A DNA stretch of 64,000 nt from Thermogemmatispora onikobensis (GCF_001748285.1 NZ_BDGT01000011.1:1-64000), one strand, 5' to 3'; counted from the stretch's first letter, positions 54,696 to 62,635 are shown. Made by a program: numbers and translations. The notes: generated from the sequence alone by a model not told the origin.

Positions 54696-55401
54696 TTGAG
54701 CCACCGTTTGGGGATCGACGTGGCTCAGGGCACGCTTCCAGCCCAGCTACAGGTAACGGCGCCGGTGCTTTAGCTGGAAGAGGTAGGCAGGTTGTTAGGG
54801 TTGGGGCTGGACCACTGCTTGAGCCATGCCGGGTCTTCTAGCGAGAAGAGGAAGCATCTCGCCTTACTAAGGGGGCGGAAGCTGGCGGCCCACAAGGCAC
54901 AGCATAGGGACACGCGCAGTGTTCGACGGGTGCTGAATCGGCTTGGTCGCCGGCAACGACACCCCACCCAGACCTTCGCGCAGACGGTGGCCTGGCGCCT
55001 GGTGGACTGGGTGCCCCTACAGGCGGTGCTGGTCTTCGAACGGCTGCAGGTGCCTCTTACCGCAGCAAGAGCACATCCAAGGGCGGACCCTGCGGCGCAG
55101 GCTTGCGCTGTGGCAGCGGGGACTGATCCGCCGGTGGGCAGAGCAGCAGGCCCAGGGGCGGGGGCTGCGTGTGGTGGAGGTGAATCCGGCCTATACCAGC
55201 CAGACCTGTTCTCGCTGTGGGCAGCGAGGGAACCGCCGCCGGCACGCTTTCACTTGCCCACACTGTGGCTTCCAGGAGCATGCTGACATCAACGCCGCGC
55301 GCACTATCCGTACACGCTTTCCTGTCCTACGGGGCAGTGGGCTGCCATCAACCAGCCCTGAAGCCCGGGCCGACGAGGCTGCGGGCAAGCCCCTGGCTTG
55401 A
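54696..55401 (+). pseudogene. decayed IS200/IS605-family TnpB (RNA-guided nuclease ancestor)
   Basis: A TnpB reading frame with at least two lesions. It begins LGIDVAQGTL (RuvC-I region, TTG 54696 in frame) and has an in-frame TAG at 54771-54773. It continues through RKHLALLRGRKLAAHKAQ and AVLVFERL, then shifts frame near 55060 to HIQGRTLRRRLALWQRGLIRRW. Last come the zinc ribbon (TCSRCG, FTCPHCG) and HADINAARTIR, with a low-complexity tail to 55401. No TnpA, no intact end. It is an old insertion. Confidence 0.82.
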
Positions 55402-55489
55402 GCCTGGGGCCGTTGATGAGAAAGAACGTTGCTAGACTTACTTCTCTGCCTGCCTCTCTGGCAGATATCCCGAAAGGGTAGTCGATCCC

Positions 55490-55558
55490 AAAAAAAGCGC
55501 TCCGTACGAGCCGGCTGTCTGTCCGTGATCAGACAGGCAGACGCTTCGCACGGAGCGC
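55490..55558 (-). terminator. intrinsic terminator for the SHOCT gene (minus strand)
   Basis: GCGCTCCGT (55497-55505) and ACGGAGCGC (55550-55558) form the base of a long hairpin with inner CTGTCTGTC/GACAGGCAG pairing. Seven A at 55490-55496 become a T-run on the minus strand. It lies 100 bases after the SHOCT stop codon. Confidence 0.8.
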
Positions 55559-55657
55559 GGCTACTCTCTCCCTCAAGGAGGAAGGGTAGCGGGCCAGCGA
55601 GCTAGCTGGCCGTTGCCACGGAGCAAACCGCTTTCAATCGAGGCGGCATCAGTCGTA

Positions 55658-55999
55658 TCAGTAGCCGCTCAGAATGCGCTGCTTCTCGGCCTCAAACTCG
55701 GCCTCTGTCAGGACTCCCGAGGCGCGCAGCCGCTCCAGCAGCTGCAGCTGAGCCAGACGGGCATCCGTCGAGGCACCAGGATTCTGGGCCGGCGCCTGAT
55801 AGGGCGGATAGCCATAATAGCCCTGCTGATAGTATGGCGGGTAGCCCTGATACGGCTGGTTGCGTCCCTGCCAGCGACCAAGCATATAGCCCAGGCCGCC
55901 CGCTAGCAAATCGCCGAGCAGTCCTCCGCCAAAGCCGAAGCCGAAGGGGAAGAAGACAGGGCCACCCCAGCCCCAACCGTGATGGTGATGATGATGCAT
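55658..55999 (-). CDS. SHOCT-domain protein with natural N-terminal hexahistidine
   Basis: 113 residues, ATG 55999 behind AAGGAGAGTGAACCGT. The sequence opens with six histidines followed by a Gly/Trp/Phe-rich membrane-like region (GPVFFPFGFGFGGGLLGDLLAGGLGYMLG), a Tyr/Pro/Gln-rich linker and the SHOCT motif at the end (LLERLRASGVLTEAEFEAEKQRIL). SHOCT is a short oligomerisation motif found at the C-terminus of many membrane-linked proteins. The histidine tract could bind metal. Function unknown. Confidence 0.8.
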   Translation of the reverse strand: MHHHHHHGWGWGGPVFFPFGFGFGGGLLGDLLAGGLGYMLGRWQGRNQPYQGYPPYYQQGYYGYPPYQAPAQNPGASTDARLAQLQLLERLRASGVLTEAEFEAEKQRILSGY

Positions 56000-56642
56000 A
56001 CGGTTCACTCTCCTTACTGTGTAAGACTGTGTAAGCTTCTCTTGCCTTCCTTTTCGTTCTCCCCCGCCCTCTGGAAGCACGCGCGCCAGCCGTTCTCTCT
56101 GGCGCTCTCCTGGGTGCTCCCTCCAACCAGCTAGAGAACCGGCAGGCAGATCAGGAGGCAGTCAGCCGGCTCAAAACTCGCTCGGGGCTGTTGCTGGCGC
56201 CCGGCGTTCTGCTGCCCATCCACTCCTCTCTCCGGCTCACGTACGTCGTCTGCCTGCCGGCCTTTTTCTCTCCTCCACTCAAGAGATACGCACGAGGAGT
56301 CCACGGGTTAAATGCTCTTCAGCCGGCTCCTTGCCCCTGGTGGCAAGCCGCCCTCGCCTACTGACTCCTCGTGCTGGCTTCCCGCTGGGCTGCTCTCTCT
56401 TCCGCTCCCAACGTATGGAACACCGTCGCCTGACCATCCATTTCTTTGGTGCGGGCGGGGCAGCGGGCGCGCTGCGTCGGCTGCTGGCCGCGCTGGCCGC
56501 ATAGATGGCGGAGCCGCGGAAGGATTCCCGCCGATAGCCACGGCAGGCAGGGGGGCCGCTCTGCAGCAAAGCCTGCAGCTGGCGTTCCTTGCAGAGGAAC
56601 AAAAGAGCAGCGAGGTGGGCGAAGCAGGAACGGCCTGCCAGT
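56000..56642. other. intergenic region, nothing recognised
   Basis: 643 bases between the SHOCT gene and the HxlR gene, both on the minus strand. Overlapping frames on both strands have no ribosome sites and no recognised protein. Base composition is similar to neighbours; no strong dyad or T-run was seen. Confidence 0.4.
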
Positions 56643-57128
56643 TCAGTGCTGGGCGTCTTCCTTCGTCTCAGCGAGTCTATCGCTCTCGCCGCGGAGAGTA
56701 GTGGGGTTGAGCCTACCGGCGAGAGCTGAGTCAGACGGTTGGGAGGAGCAGAGCGTGCCGCAGGAAGCCGGCGGCAAAGGATCTGTCAGATTCTTGCGCG
56801 CGAACTCCTCAATCGCGGCAATGACCTGGCCAAACTCCTGGCCTGTGGGCGTCAGATGATACTCGACGCGCGGCGGAATCTCCAGGAAGGCGCGCCGCTC
56901 GACAAAGCCCAGTTCCTCTAGCAAGCGGAGGCGTTGAGTCAGGGTGCGCGAACTGATGTGGCCTAGCTGCTCCAGCAGCTCGCTGAAGCGCCGCGGCCCG
57001 GACAAGAGATTAATGACGATCAGCAGAATGCAGACATCGCCGACCAGGCGAATGGCTCGCCCCATTGGGGTTGTTGCGTTACAGGCCTCCGGCCTCGCCG
57101 CCGGCTGTTCTCGCTCAGCTCTCTTCAT
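56643..57128 (-). CDS. HxlR-family transcriptional regulator
   Basis: 161 residues, ATG 57128. The winged helix is typical of HxlR: VINLLSGPRRFSELLEQLGHISSRTLTQRLRLLEELGFVERR, then PPRVEYHLTPTGQEFGQVIAAIEEFA. The usual N-terminal Cys of the HxlR motif is displaced (Cys33 in GDVCILLIV). A 45-residue C-terminal tail is unusual. It is divergent from the DoxX gene with palindromes between, so it probably controls DoxX and itself. Confidence 0.9.
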   Translation of the reverse strand: MKRAEREQPAARPEACNATTPMGRAIRLVGDVCILLIVINLLSGPRRFSELLEQLGHISSRTLTQRLRLLEELGFVERRAFLEIPPRVEYHLTPTGQEFGQVIAAIEEFARKNLTDPLPPASCGTLCSSQPSDSALAGRLNPTTLRGESDRLAETKEDAQH

Positions 57129-57134
57129 GGCTAC

Positions 57135-57189
57135 AGTATATCATACTATAAATAAGAAAGCAACATCCTTGACGATAGAAACTTTCTAT
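57135..57189. promoter_or_regulatory. two palindromes in the HxlR-DoxX divergent region
   Basis: AGTAT-ATC-ATACT (57135-57147) next to the HxlR start, and ATAGAAA-C-TTTCTAT (57175-57189). A TTGACG -35-like hexamer (about 57169-57174) abuts the second. Both fit binding by a dimeric winged-helix regulator. Confidence 0.5.
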
Positions 57190-57297
57190 GATACCCTTAC
57201 TTTCATAAAGAAAGAAAAGAGAGGCATCGCTGCCGAGGAAGAGAGAAGTCTCTTCCCGGAGCGAGTCGGCAATAGAAAGGAAAGGAGTGGTCTTCTC

Positions 57298-57816
57298 ATG
57301 TCAACAACCCTGAGCCTGGGGCTGCTTATCCTGCGTCTCGGGGCTGGTTTAACGCTGACCGGGCATGGACTGCAGAAGCTTTTTGGCTGGTTTGGCGGAG
57401 CGGGACTGGCGCGCACGCGCGAGAACTTCGCGCGTCAGGGCCTGCAGCCGGCCTGGCTCTGGGTGACGCTCGCTGTTCTGGGGGAGGTAGGGGGTGGTCT
57501 GGCGGTGGCGCTGGGCTTCCTCACCGCTGTAGGAGCAGCTGGTATGGCGGGCGCGATGGCAATGGCGACCTTCAAAAGCCACTGGCGCAACGGCTTCTGG
57601 ATGCAGCGCGGTGGCTATGAATATAGTCTGCTTCTGCTGCTGGTGAGCATCGTCATCGGTCTCACGGGGCCGGGCAACTATGCGCTCGATGCCCTGCTTG
57701 GCATTGGCCAGCGAGAGACAGCGCTCTTTATTGGGCTGGCCCTGGCTGCACTCATCGTGGTAGCAATTGGGATTGTCATTAGTCGCAGGCCGCAGACAGC
57801 CTCGCAGGATGCCTGA
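57298..57816 (+). CDS. DoxX-family membrane protein
   Basis: 172 residues, ATG 57298 behind AAAGGAGTGGTC; the open frame upstream (to 56944) is not homologous. Four hydrophobic helices of the DoxX family: LGLLILRLGAGLTLTGHGLQKLFGWFGG with GHGLQKLFG at the first turn, LAVLGEVGGGLAVALGFLTAVGA, AMAMATFKSHWRNGFWMQRGGYEYSLLLLLVSI and a C-terminal helix. DoxX relatives are linked to thiosulfate:quinone oxidoreductase or to stress responses. Divergent from and likely regulated by the HxlR gene. Confidence 0.88.
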   Translation: MSTTLSLGLLILRLGAGLTLTGHGLQKLFGWFGGAGLARTRENFARQGLQPAWLWVTLAVLGEVGGGLAVALGFLTAVGAAGMAGAMAMATFKSHWRNGFWMQRGGYEYSLLLLLVSIVIGLTGPGNYALDALLGIGQRETALFIGLALAALIVVAIGIVISRRPQTASQDA

Positions 57817-57921
57817 GCCTGTCTGCTTAAAAGCTGGCTGGCTCGCGGCGCCCTGTCGGACAGTTCGGTCTGGGACTGGAGCCGGGGGGCCAGCCGGCCA
57901 GCGCGGAGCGAGGCGAGTGTC

Positions 57922-58677
57922 ATGGAGATTGAGATCTGGTCGGACCTTGTTTGTCCCTGGTGCTATATCGGCAAGCGGCGTCTGGAGAAGGCGCTGGCGG
58001 GCTTTCCCCAGCGCGAGCGCATCAGGCTGGCCTGGCGTAGCTTTCAGCTTGATCCGCAGGCGCCGCATGAGGCACGTGAGAGCGTCAGTGCGATGCTGGC
58101 GCGTAAGTATGGTGTCTCCCTGGCCGAGGCCGAGGCCATGAATGCGCGCGTCAGTGCCCTGGCCGCCCAGGAGGGGCTGACTTTCCATCTGGAGCAGGCG
58201 CGCTATGGCAATACTTTCGATGCCCATCGCTTGCTCCATCTGGCCGCCGCCCATGATCTGACTCAGGCGCTGGCGGAACGCTTCTTTCGCGCCTACTTCA
58301 GCGAGGGGGTGGCCTTAAGTGAGCCGGAGACGCTCCGGCGCCTGGCTGGCGAGGTGGGCCTGCCGGCGGAAGAGATAGAGCTTGTGCTGCACAGCTCGGC
58401 CTACGCTGAGGCGGTGCATGAGGATGAGCGACGCGCCCAGGAGCTGGGCGTGCAGGGTGTGCCTTTCTTCCTCTTCGCAGGTCGCTATGCGGTCTCGGGG
58501 GCACAGCCAGTCTCGCTACTGCGTCAGGTATTGGAACGGGCCTGGCGCGAGACCGCTCGTGAGGCAACGCCACAGGTGATGACTGCTGTCAGCTCAGGAA
58601 GCGAGCAGGATCAGAACCAGGACGAGGCTTGCACCGATGGGAGCTGTGCCTTGCCAGGCAGCGAGCGCGCTGGCTGA
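57922..58677 (+). CDS. DsbA-family (FrnE-like) thiol oxidoreductase
   Basis: 251 residues, ATG 57922. Thioredoxin fold with active-site Cys11-Pro-Trp-Cys14 (SDLVCPWCYIGKRRLEKAL) and a cis-Pro region in GVQGVPFFLF. There is no signal peptide, so cytoplasmic, like FrnE. The helical insert AHRLLHLAAAHDL and the late EELVLHSSAYAEAV stretch fit the FrnE group (2-hydroxychromene-2-carboxylate isomerase-like). The C-terminus ends in an acidic tail with two more cysteines (CTDGSC), perhaps metal-binding. Function beyond disulfide chemistry is unknown. Confidence 0.9.
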   Translation: MEIEIWSDLVCPWCYIGKRRLEKALAGFPQRERIRLAWRSFQLDPQAPHEARESVSAMLARKYGVSLAEAEAMNARVSALAAQEGLTFHLEQARYGNTFDAHRLLHLAAAHDLTQALAERFFRAYFSEGVALSEPETLRRLAGEVGLPAEEIELVLHSSAYAEAVHEDERRAQELGVQGVPFFLFAGRYAVSGAQPVSLLRQVLERAWRETAREATPQVMTAVSSGSEQDQNQDEACTDGSCALPGSERAG

Positions 58678-58748
58678 GGCACTGGGGGGACTGGGCCAGG
58701 CCATCCACTGTCGCCAGCGCGGCCCAGCTCCTGCCCGGCGCGCAGCGC

Positions 58749-58940
58749 CTAGCGCAGAATCAGATAACAGGCAAGCACAATCAGGATGAGCAAGATCAGG
58801 AGCACCAGGATCAGCAGCGCTATCAAGAGGCGCTGCTGCCTGCTCTCCTCGAAACCGGGCAGAGCACCAGAAAGGCGCCCAAGCTGGCGGCTGATCCTGC
58901 CGGCGATCTCAGTCCCCCATGTCGTTGTTGTGCTGGCCAC
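58749..58940 (-). CDS. small overlapping membrane protein (63 aa)
   Basis: GTG start at 58940 with GGAGGAATCTTTTC directly upstream, the strongest evidence for the gene. It overlaps the 3' end of the minus-strand gene ending at 58909 by 32 bases, a coupling geometry. The product has a polar half (TTTTWGTEIAGRISRQLGRLSGALPGF) and one very hydrophobic C-terminal helix (LLIALLILVLLILLILIVLACYLIL). No family recognised. Confidence 0.65.
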   Translation of the reverse strand: MASTTTTWGTEIAGRISRQLGRLSGALPGFEESRQQRLLIALLILVLLILLILIVLACYLILR

Positions 58941-59730
58941 GAAAAGATTCCTCCGGAGGCCACTCGATGATCTCCTTCCCCTTGTGAAAGACCTCCTCGT
59001 ACCAGCTTGCGTCTGCATCCAATTGCTTGAGCTGCTCTTCGCTGATCTCAGAAGTATCGCGCAGGCCTCGCACTTCGAGCGCGGCCAGAACGGCCAGGGC
59101 GTGCCTCATAGAAGCTGAGAGAGGCCCATAGCGCTGGCGATCCGCTCGGGCCTTGGCGGCCAGTTGTTGATCGGCCTCAGTGGCCAGTATGCGGTAGTTG
59201 AGGGCCTTCTCTGTGAGTGCCTGCTCCAGCTCTTTAGATGAGTAGGCCAGGCCAGACTCAACGATCTCGTCGACAGCTTTTCTAGTAGGGATGGGCAGGT
59301 TGAGCGTGTTGAGTTGGTTTTTAATAAATCGACGCAGTATCCTGTTGAGCCTTTCTTGATGAATGGTGATGAGATCACCTGACCCGGCCATCTCTTGAAT
59401 CTCGTCAGTAAGAGTGGAGAGCTTGATGTTGAGCTGGCTTCTCAGCGCTGAGGGGATTTCATGGCTCTCGCTGGTTGAAAGCGGGTGCTGCCCAAAGGCC
59501 GAGAAGAGCGTCACATTATCAGGCTCGGGATAAAGATCGTTGCCGACCATGATGACGATGATCCTTTCTGTGAGTTGCCAGACACGCACGTTCGCCAGTT
59601 GCTGTGACTTGACTGCTGGTAGGGCCTGTCTCTCCTCCCTGGCTGGCGTCGGCGGCGGAGGCCGCCAGTAGCGACGCCGCCAGCGGCGTAACCAGGCTCG
59701 GGGACCATGCCGCCCATAGTGGTGCACCAT
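58909..59730 (-). CDS. hypothetical protein, helical, C-terminal part upstream of a coupled membrane peptide
   Basis: 273 residues if started at ATG 59730. A promoter at 59794-59822 predicts transcription from about 59787, so the longer frame to 59802 cannot be used in full. The first 30 residues are Arg/Trp/Pro-rich (WLRRWRRRYWRPPPPTP). The rest is mixed helical: LANVRVWQLTERIIVIMVGNDL, LRSQLNIKLSTLTDEIQEM, RKAVDEIVESGLAYSSKELEQALTEKALNYRIL. No family recognised. It is followed by the overlapping small membrane gene. Confidence 0.6.
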   Translation of the reverse strand: MVHHYGRHGPRAWLRRWRRRYWRPPPPTPAREERQALPAVKSQQLANVRVWQLTERIIVIMVGNDLYPEPDNVTLFSAFGQHPLSTSESHEIPSALRSQLNIKLSTLTDEIQEMAGSGDLITIHQERLNRILRRFIKNQLNTLNLPIPTRKAVDEIVESGLAYSSKELEQALTEKALNYRILATEADQQLAAKARADRQRYGPLSASMRHALAVLAALEVRGLRDTSEISEEQLKQLDADASWYEEVFHKGKEIIEWPPEESFRGQHNNDMGD

Positions 59731-59793
59731 TATTTTTGCACTAAAAAATTGACTCGCCCTGACGCACTGGAAATCGATGTTTTTCTGTAGAAG

Positions 59794-59822
59794 AGTGTAC
59801 AATTATCGATGCTTATTGTCAA
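59794..59822 (-). promoter_or_regulatory. sigma-70-type promoter of the 59730 gene
   Basis: On the minus strand TTGACA (59817-59822), 17 bases, TACACT (59794-59799). The -35 is consensus, the -10 matches 4 of 6, in an AT-rich region unlike the surroundings. It gives about 57 bases of leader. Confidence 0.6.
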
Positions 59823-59987
59823 GAGATATCAACTGGTATCAATGTTTCACTCCATTGAAAAATAATGCCTGGTTGCTAGCTGCCCCAGCCTACTTCTGGC
59901 CGGAAGACGAGGATAACCTTGCCCTGCTATCCTGCCGCATGCTATAACTCGTAAGAGCACAGCTCTCCACTGTTCAGGAGCAGAACG

Positions 59988-60506
59988 ATGCCACAAAAAA
60001 AAGAGGAGCCGCGGCAGCTTTCCGCCCTGCCGCCTCACCCGCTGGATGGAGCAGCCGGAGCCATCAGGAGGCGCTTGCGTATCTGCGGCTGCGTCGCTCA
60101 TACCCTGGAGTTAGAGGCGGCGGACCTGGCCCATCTCCCTCGCCAGACCTGGCAGGCCCCTTTCTCGTGTGAGGAGGGCTGGACCGTGCCCGCCCTGATC
60201 TGGGAAGGCTGGCGTTTGCACAGCCTGCTCGATCTGGCCCGGCCCTTGCCCACGGCGCGCGCAGTGGCCGTCTGCGCCGGCAGCTATGCGGTCTGGCTGA
60301 CCCTCGAAGAGGCCGGGCAGGCCCTGCTCTGTGATCGTCTGAACGGCGCTCCCCTGACGCTCGAGCATGGGGCCCCGTGGCGGCTGCTCGTTCCTGGTGG
60401 CAGATGTTACACAAGTGTGAAGTGGGTCGATACTCTGCTTGTGGGCGAGACAGCTGGTGTCTCCACCGCCGAGGAGATCGCCCGTCAGCGTCTACTGGCT
60501 CGCTAG
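59988..60506 (+). CDS. short molybdopterin-domain (sulfite oxidase-fold) protein
   Basis: 172 residues, ATG 59988 behind AGGAGCAGAACG. It carries the oxidoreductase molybdopterin-binding domain: PFSCEEGWTVPALIWEGWRLHSLLDLA, with Cys61 at the position of the Mo-ligand cysteine, then YAVWLTLEEAGQALLCDRLNGAPLTLEHGAPWRLLVPGG and CYTSVKWVDTLLV. The length (under 180) is about the size of the core domain alone; no dimerisation domain, heme or signal peptide. Substrate unknown. It could be an enzyme or a cofactor carrier. Confidence 0.82.
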   Translation: MPQKKEEPRQLSALPPHPLDGAAGAIRRRLRICGCVAHTLELEAADLAHLPRQTWQAPFSCEEGWTVPALIWEGWRLHSLLDLARPLPTARAVAVCAGSYAVWLTLEEAGQALLCDRLNGAPLTLEHGAPWRLLVPGGRCYTSVKWVDTLLVGETAGVSTAEEIARQRLLAR

Positions 60507-60720
60507 AGCGCGAAAGCAAACCGCTGCCCTGACTTGTGGCAGAGCCTGGCCGGAAGGGGCGAGGCTGGCCCTGGCAGCTCGCGCTCCGGCGATTAGCCCA
60601 GCCGGAGCAAGTCCCAACCCGGCCCGCGGCGCCTTTCCCCTGAGCCTCGCCCAGGCACATGAGCGAGCCAGGTTTGCTCTACCCTGTGGCGCCGCCCGGG
60701 TGTGGCCTGGCCTGATCAGT

Positions 60721-61674
60721 TCAGCCCTGTTCTGCTCTCCCCGCCTCGGTGTCGCCCTGCTCGCTCGACGACGGTGGCTGGCCAGCACTGGGAGAGCCAG
60801 GGACACCAGCCATCTGGGCCAGCACATCGAAGAGCACCGCGAAATCCTCCTGGCCCAGTCCCAAAGCTCGCGCCGCCGTGAGCAACTCGTTGGTGAGAGC
60901 GACCGACGGCAGCGGCACATCGACCTCGCGCCCCAGCTCCTGAGCCAGCAGCAGGTCCTTCTGCATCATGTTGACGGAGAAGAGCGCCTCCGCTGGACGC
61001 TCAAGCACGAACGGACCGCGGTATTGCATGGCCGGCGAGGCCACAACGCTTTCCATCCAGACCCGAAAAGCTGTCTCGCGAGGGATACCCCCTTTCTCGG
61101 CCAGCAGCAAGCCCTCGCTGAAGGCCAGGAACTGCACCGGCAGGCTGAGGTTAATGGCGATTTTCATCAGCACGGCCTGTCCGTTGGAACCAACATAGTT
61201 GACTTTCGGGCCAATGTCGAGCAGCACAGGCCGCACCTGTTCGAAAACGGCCTGATCGCCGCCGACCATAATCGCCAGCCGGCCCTGCTCGACCGTCACC
61301 GTGCTCCCCGAAACGGGCGCGTCGAGCATGTGGGCGCCGCGCTCAGCGACGCGAGCCGCCAGGGCGCGACTGATCCCAGGGCTGACCGTGCTCATATCAA
61401 TATAGATTTTGCCTGGACCCAGGCCGGCCAACAGGCCCTGTGGTCCCTCGGTAATGGCCTGCAGGGCCGCTGTATCAGCCACCATGCTGAAAATAATGTC
61501 GGCGGCCTGAGCCACCGCTGCCGGACTCTCTCCCCAGTGCATGCCGGCTTCCAGCAACCAGCGCGCCTTCTCACGGGTACGATTGTAGCCAGTGAGTGTA
61601 TGCCCGGCTTGCAGCAAACGGTAGGCGATGCGCCCACCCATCGCTCCAAGGCCAACGAAACCCAGATTTGCCAT
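60721..61674 (-). CDS. beta-hydroxyacid dehydrogenase (3-hydroxyisobutyrate dehydrogenase family)
   Basis: About 317 residues from ATG 61674; an in-frame TTG at 61683 is equally close to GAGGAGGG. Rossmann motif GFVGLGAMGGRIAYRLLQAGH, NRTREKARW, the VDMSTVSP-like IYIDMSTVSPG, the substrate block LDAPVSGSTVTVEQGRL and the catalytic lysine in AVLMKIAINL are all clear. Relatives oxidise 3-hydroxyisobutyrate, tartronate semialdehyde or glyoxylate derivatives. The C-terminus has a Gly/Ser-rich tail. Divergent from a FadR-type regulator, which may control it. Confidence 0.92.
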   Translation of the reverse strand: MANLGFVGLGAMGGRIAYRLLQAGHTLTGYNRTREKARWLLEAGMHWGESPAAVAQAADIIFSMVADTAALQAITEGPQGLLAGLGPGKIYIDMSTVSPGISRALAARVAERGAHMLDAPVSGSTVTVEQGRLAIMVGGDQAVFEQVRPVLLDIGPKVNYVGSNGQAVLMKIAINLSLPVQFLAFSEGLLLAEKGGIPRETAFRVWMESVVASPAMQYRGPFVLERPAEALFSVNMMQKDLLLAQELGREVDVPLPSVALTNELLTAARALGLGQEDFAVLFDVLAQMAGVPGSPSAGQPPSSSEQGDTEAGRAEQG

Positions 61675-61834
61675 CGCTGTCAATACCCTCCTCTACGGTA
61701 GAGTTGGTAGAGCGCGCTCCGCGCCCTGCTTCCTAGATAGTTCTACTCCAACCTCTCGCTCCAGTGCTACTGACTGGCCGTGAGAAGCGTCGCCTGTCCA
61801 GACTGAGCGCGCAGCCAACAGGCGAGTGGGAGTC

Positions 61835-61863
61835 TTGCCAAAGGCAGGCGGTCTGATTATACT
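61835..61863 (+). promoter_or_regulatory. promoter of the FadR/GntR-type regulator
   Basis: TTGCCA (61835-61840), exactly 17 bases, TATACT (61858-61863). Each hexamer matches 5 of 6. TATAAT (61863-61868) overlaps the -10. The operator at 61872-61890 begins 8 bases beyond. Confidence 0.65.
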
Positions 61864-61871
61864 ATAATCAT

Positions 61872-61890
61872 TGGTATGATAAACATACCA
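61872..61890 (+). promoter_or_regulatory. operator: TGGTATG-ATAAA-CATACCA
   Basis: A perfect 7-bp inverted repeat (61872-61878 and 61884-61890) with a 5-base centre, sitting across the expected start of transcription. This is the TGGT...ACCA dyad type of FadR/GntR regulators, so autorepression by the gene at 61937 is the natural reading; the divergent dehydrogenase may share it. Confidence 0.7.
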
Positions 61891-61936
61891 TCTGGTCTCT
61901 GACCGGGGAAAGATCCTGGCTGCAGCGGAGAAAGGA

Positions 61937-62635
61937 TTGTACTCACCTATTCAATCCAGCAAGCTGTTCGAACAGATTGCGGAACAGATCGAAGAGCGTA
62001 TTCTGCGAGGCGAACTGCGCAGCGGCGATCGTCTGCCGAGCGAGCGTGAATTAAGTGAGCAATTTGGGGCGAGCCGGACGGCGGTCCGGGAGGCCATGAA
62101 GACGCTGGCTCAGCGAGGGCTGGTCGATATGCGACCGGGACGTGGCACCATCGTCATCAATGCCACCTCGCGCGCCATGCAACAGACCTTAGAGCTAATG
62201 GTGCGTGTTGGTCGCGAGGATGGCTACGCCAATCTGGTCGAGCTACGGGAGCTACTGGAGCCGGGCATTGCGGCCCTGGCTGCGGCGCGGGCCAGCGAAG
62301 AACACCTTGCGCGCCTGCGCGCGGTCGTGGAGCAGATGGATGCCAGCCTCCACGATGTCGAGGCCTACATTGCCGCCGACAACGACTTCCATCGTACGCT
62401 CGCCACGGCTTCGGGCAATCGCCTGATCCTCACCTTTGTTGACTCGATCGTCGATCTGCTCAGCGAGCAGCGCAAACATATCTCGCGTATCAGCGGAGCA
62501 ATGGAGCGGGCCCAATACCATCACAAGCGCATTCTAGAAGCGGTGAGCTGCCGCGATGCCGAAGCCGCCCGTCTGGCCATGCAGGAGCACCTGCACCAGG
62601 TCCGTCAGGATCTGGAGACGGCCAACCGCGGCTAG
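61937..62635 (+). CDS. FadR-subfamily GntR transcriptional regulator
   Basis: 232 residues, TTG start at 61937 directly behind GGAGAAAGGA. N-terminal GntR winged helix (LFEQIAEQIEERILRGELRSGDRLPSERELSEQFGASRTAVREAMKTLAQRGLVDMRPGRGT) and C-terminal FCD domain with the metal-site residues in NDFHRTLATASGN and the HHKRILEAV region. FCD regulators respond to organic acids. Its neighbours are a beta-hydroxyacid dehydrogenase and a 2-oxoacid dehydrogenase, which fits an organic-acid signal. Confidence 0.93.
   Translation: MYSPIQSSKLFEQIAEQIEERILRGELRSGDRLPSERELSEQFGASRTAVREAMKTLAQRGLVDMRPGRGTIVINATSRAMQQTLELMVRVGREDGYANLVELRELLEPGIAALAAARASEEHLARLRAVVEQMDASLHDVEAYIAADNDFHRTLATASGNRLILTFVDSIVDLLSEQRKHISRISGAMERAQYHHKRILEAVSCRDAEAARLAMQEHLHQVRQDLETANRG

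Noticed and set aside
60439-61701. A 420-codon plus-strand frame opposite the beta-hydroxyacid dehydrogenase
   Set aside because: The opposite strand carries clear Rossmann and catalytic motifs; this frame reads as Arg/Gln/His-rich low complexity and has no start signal.
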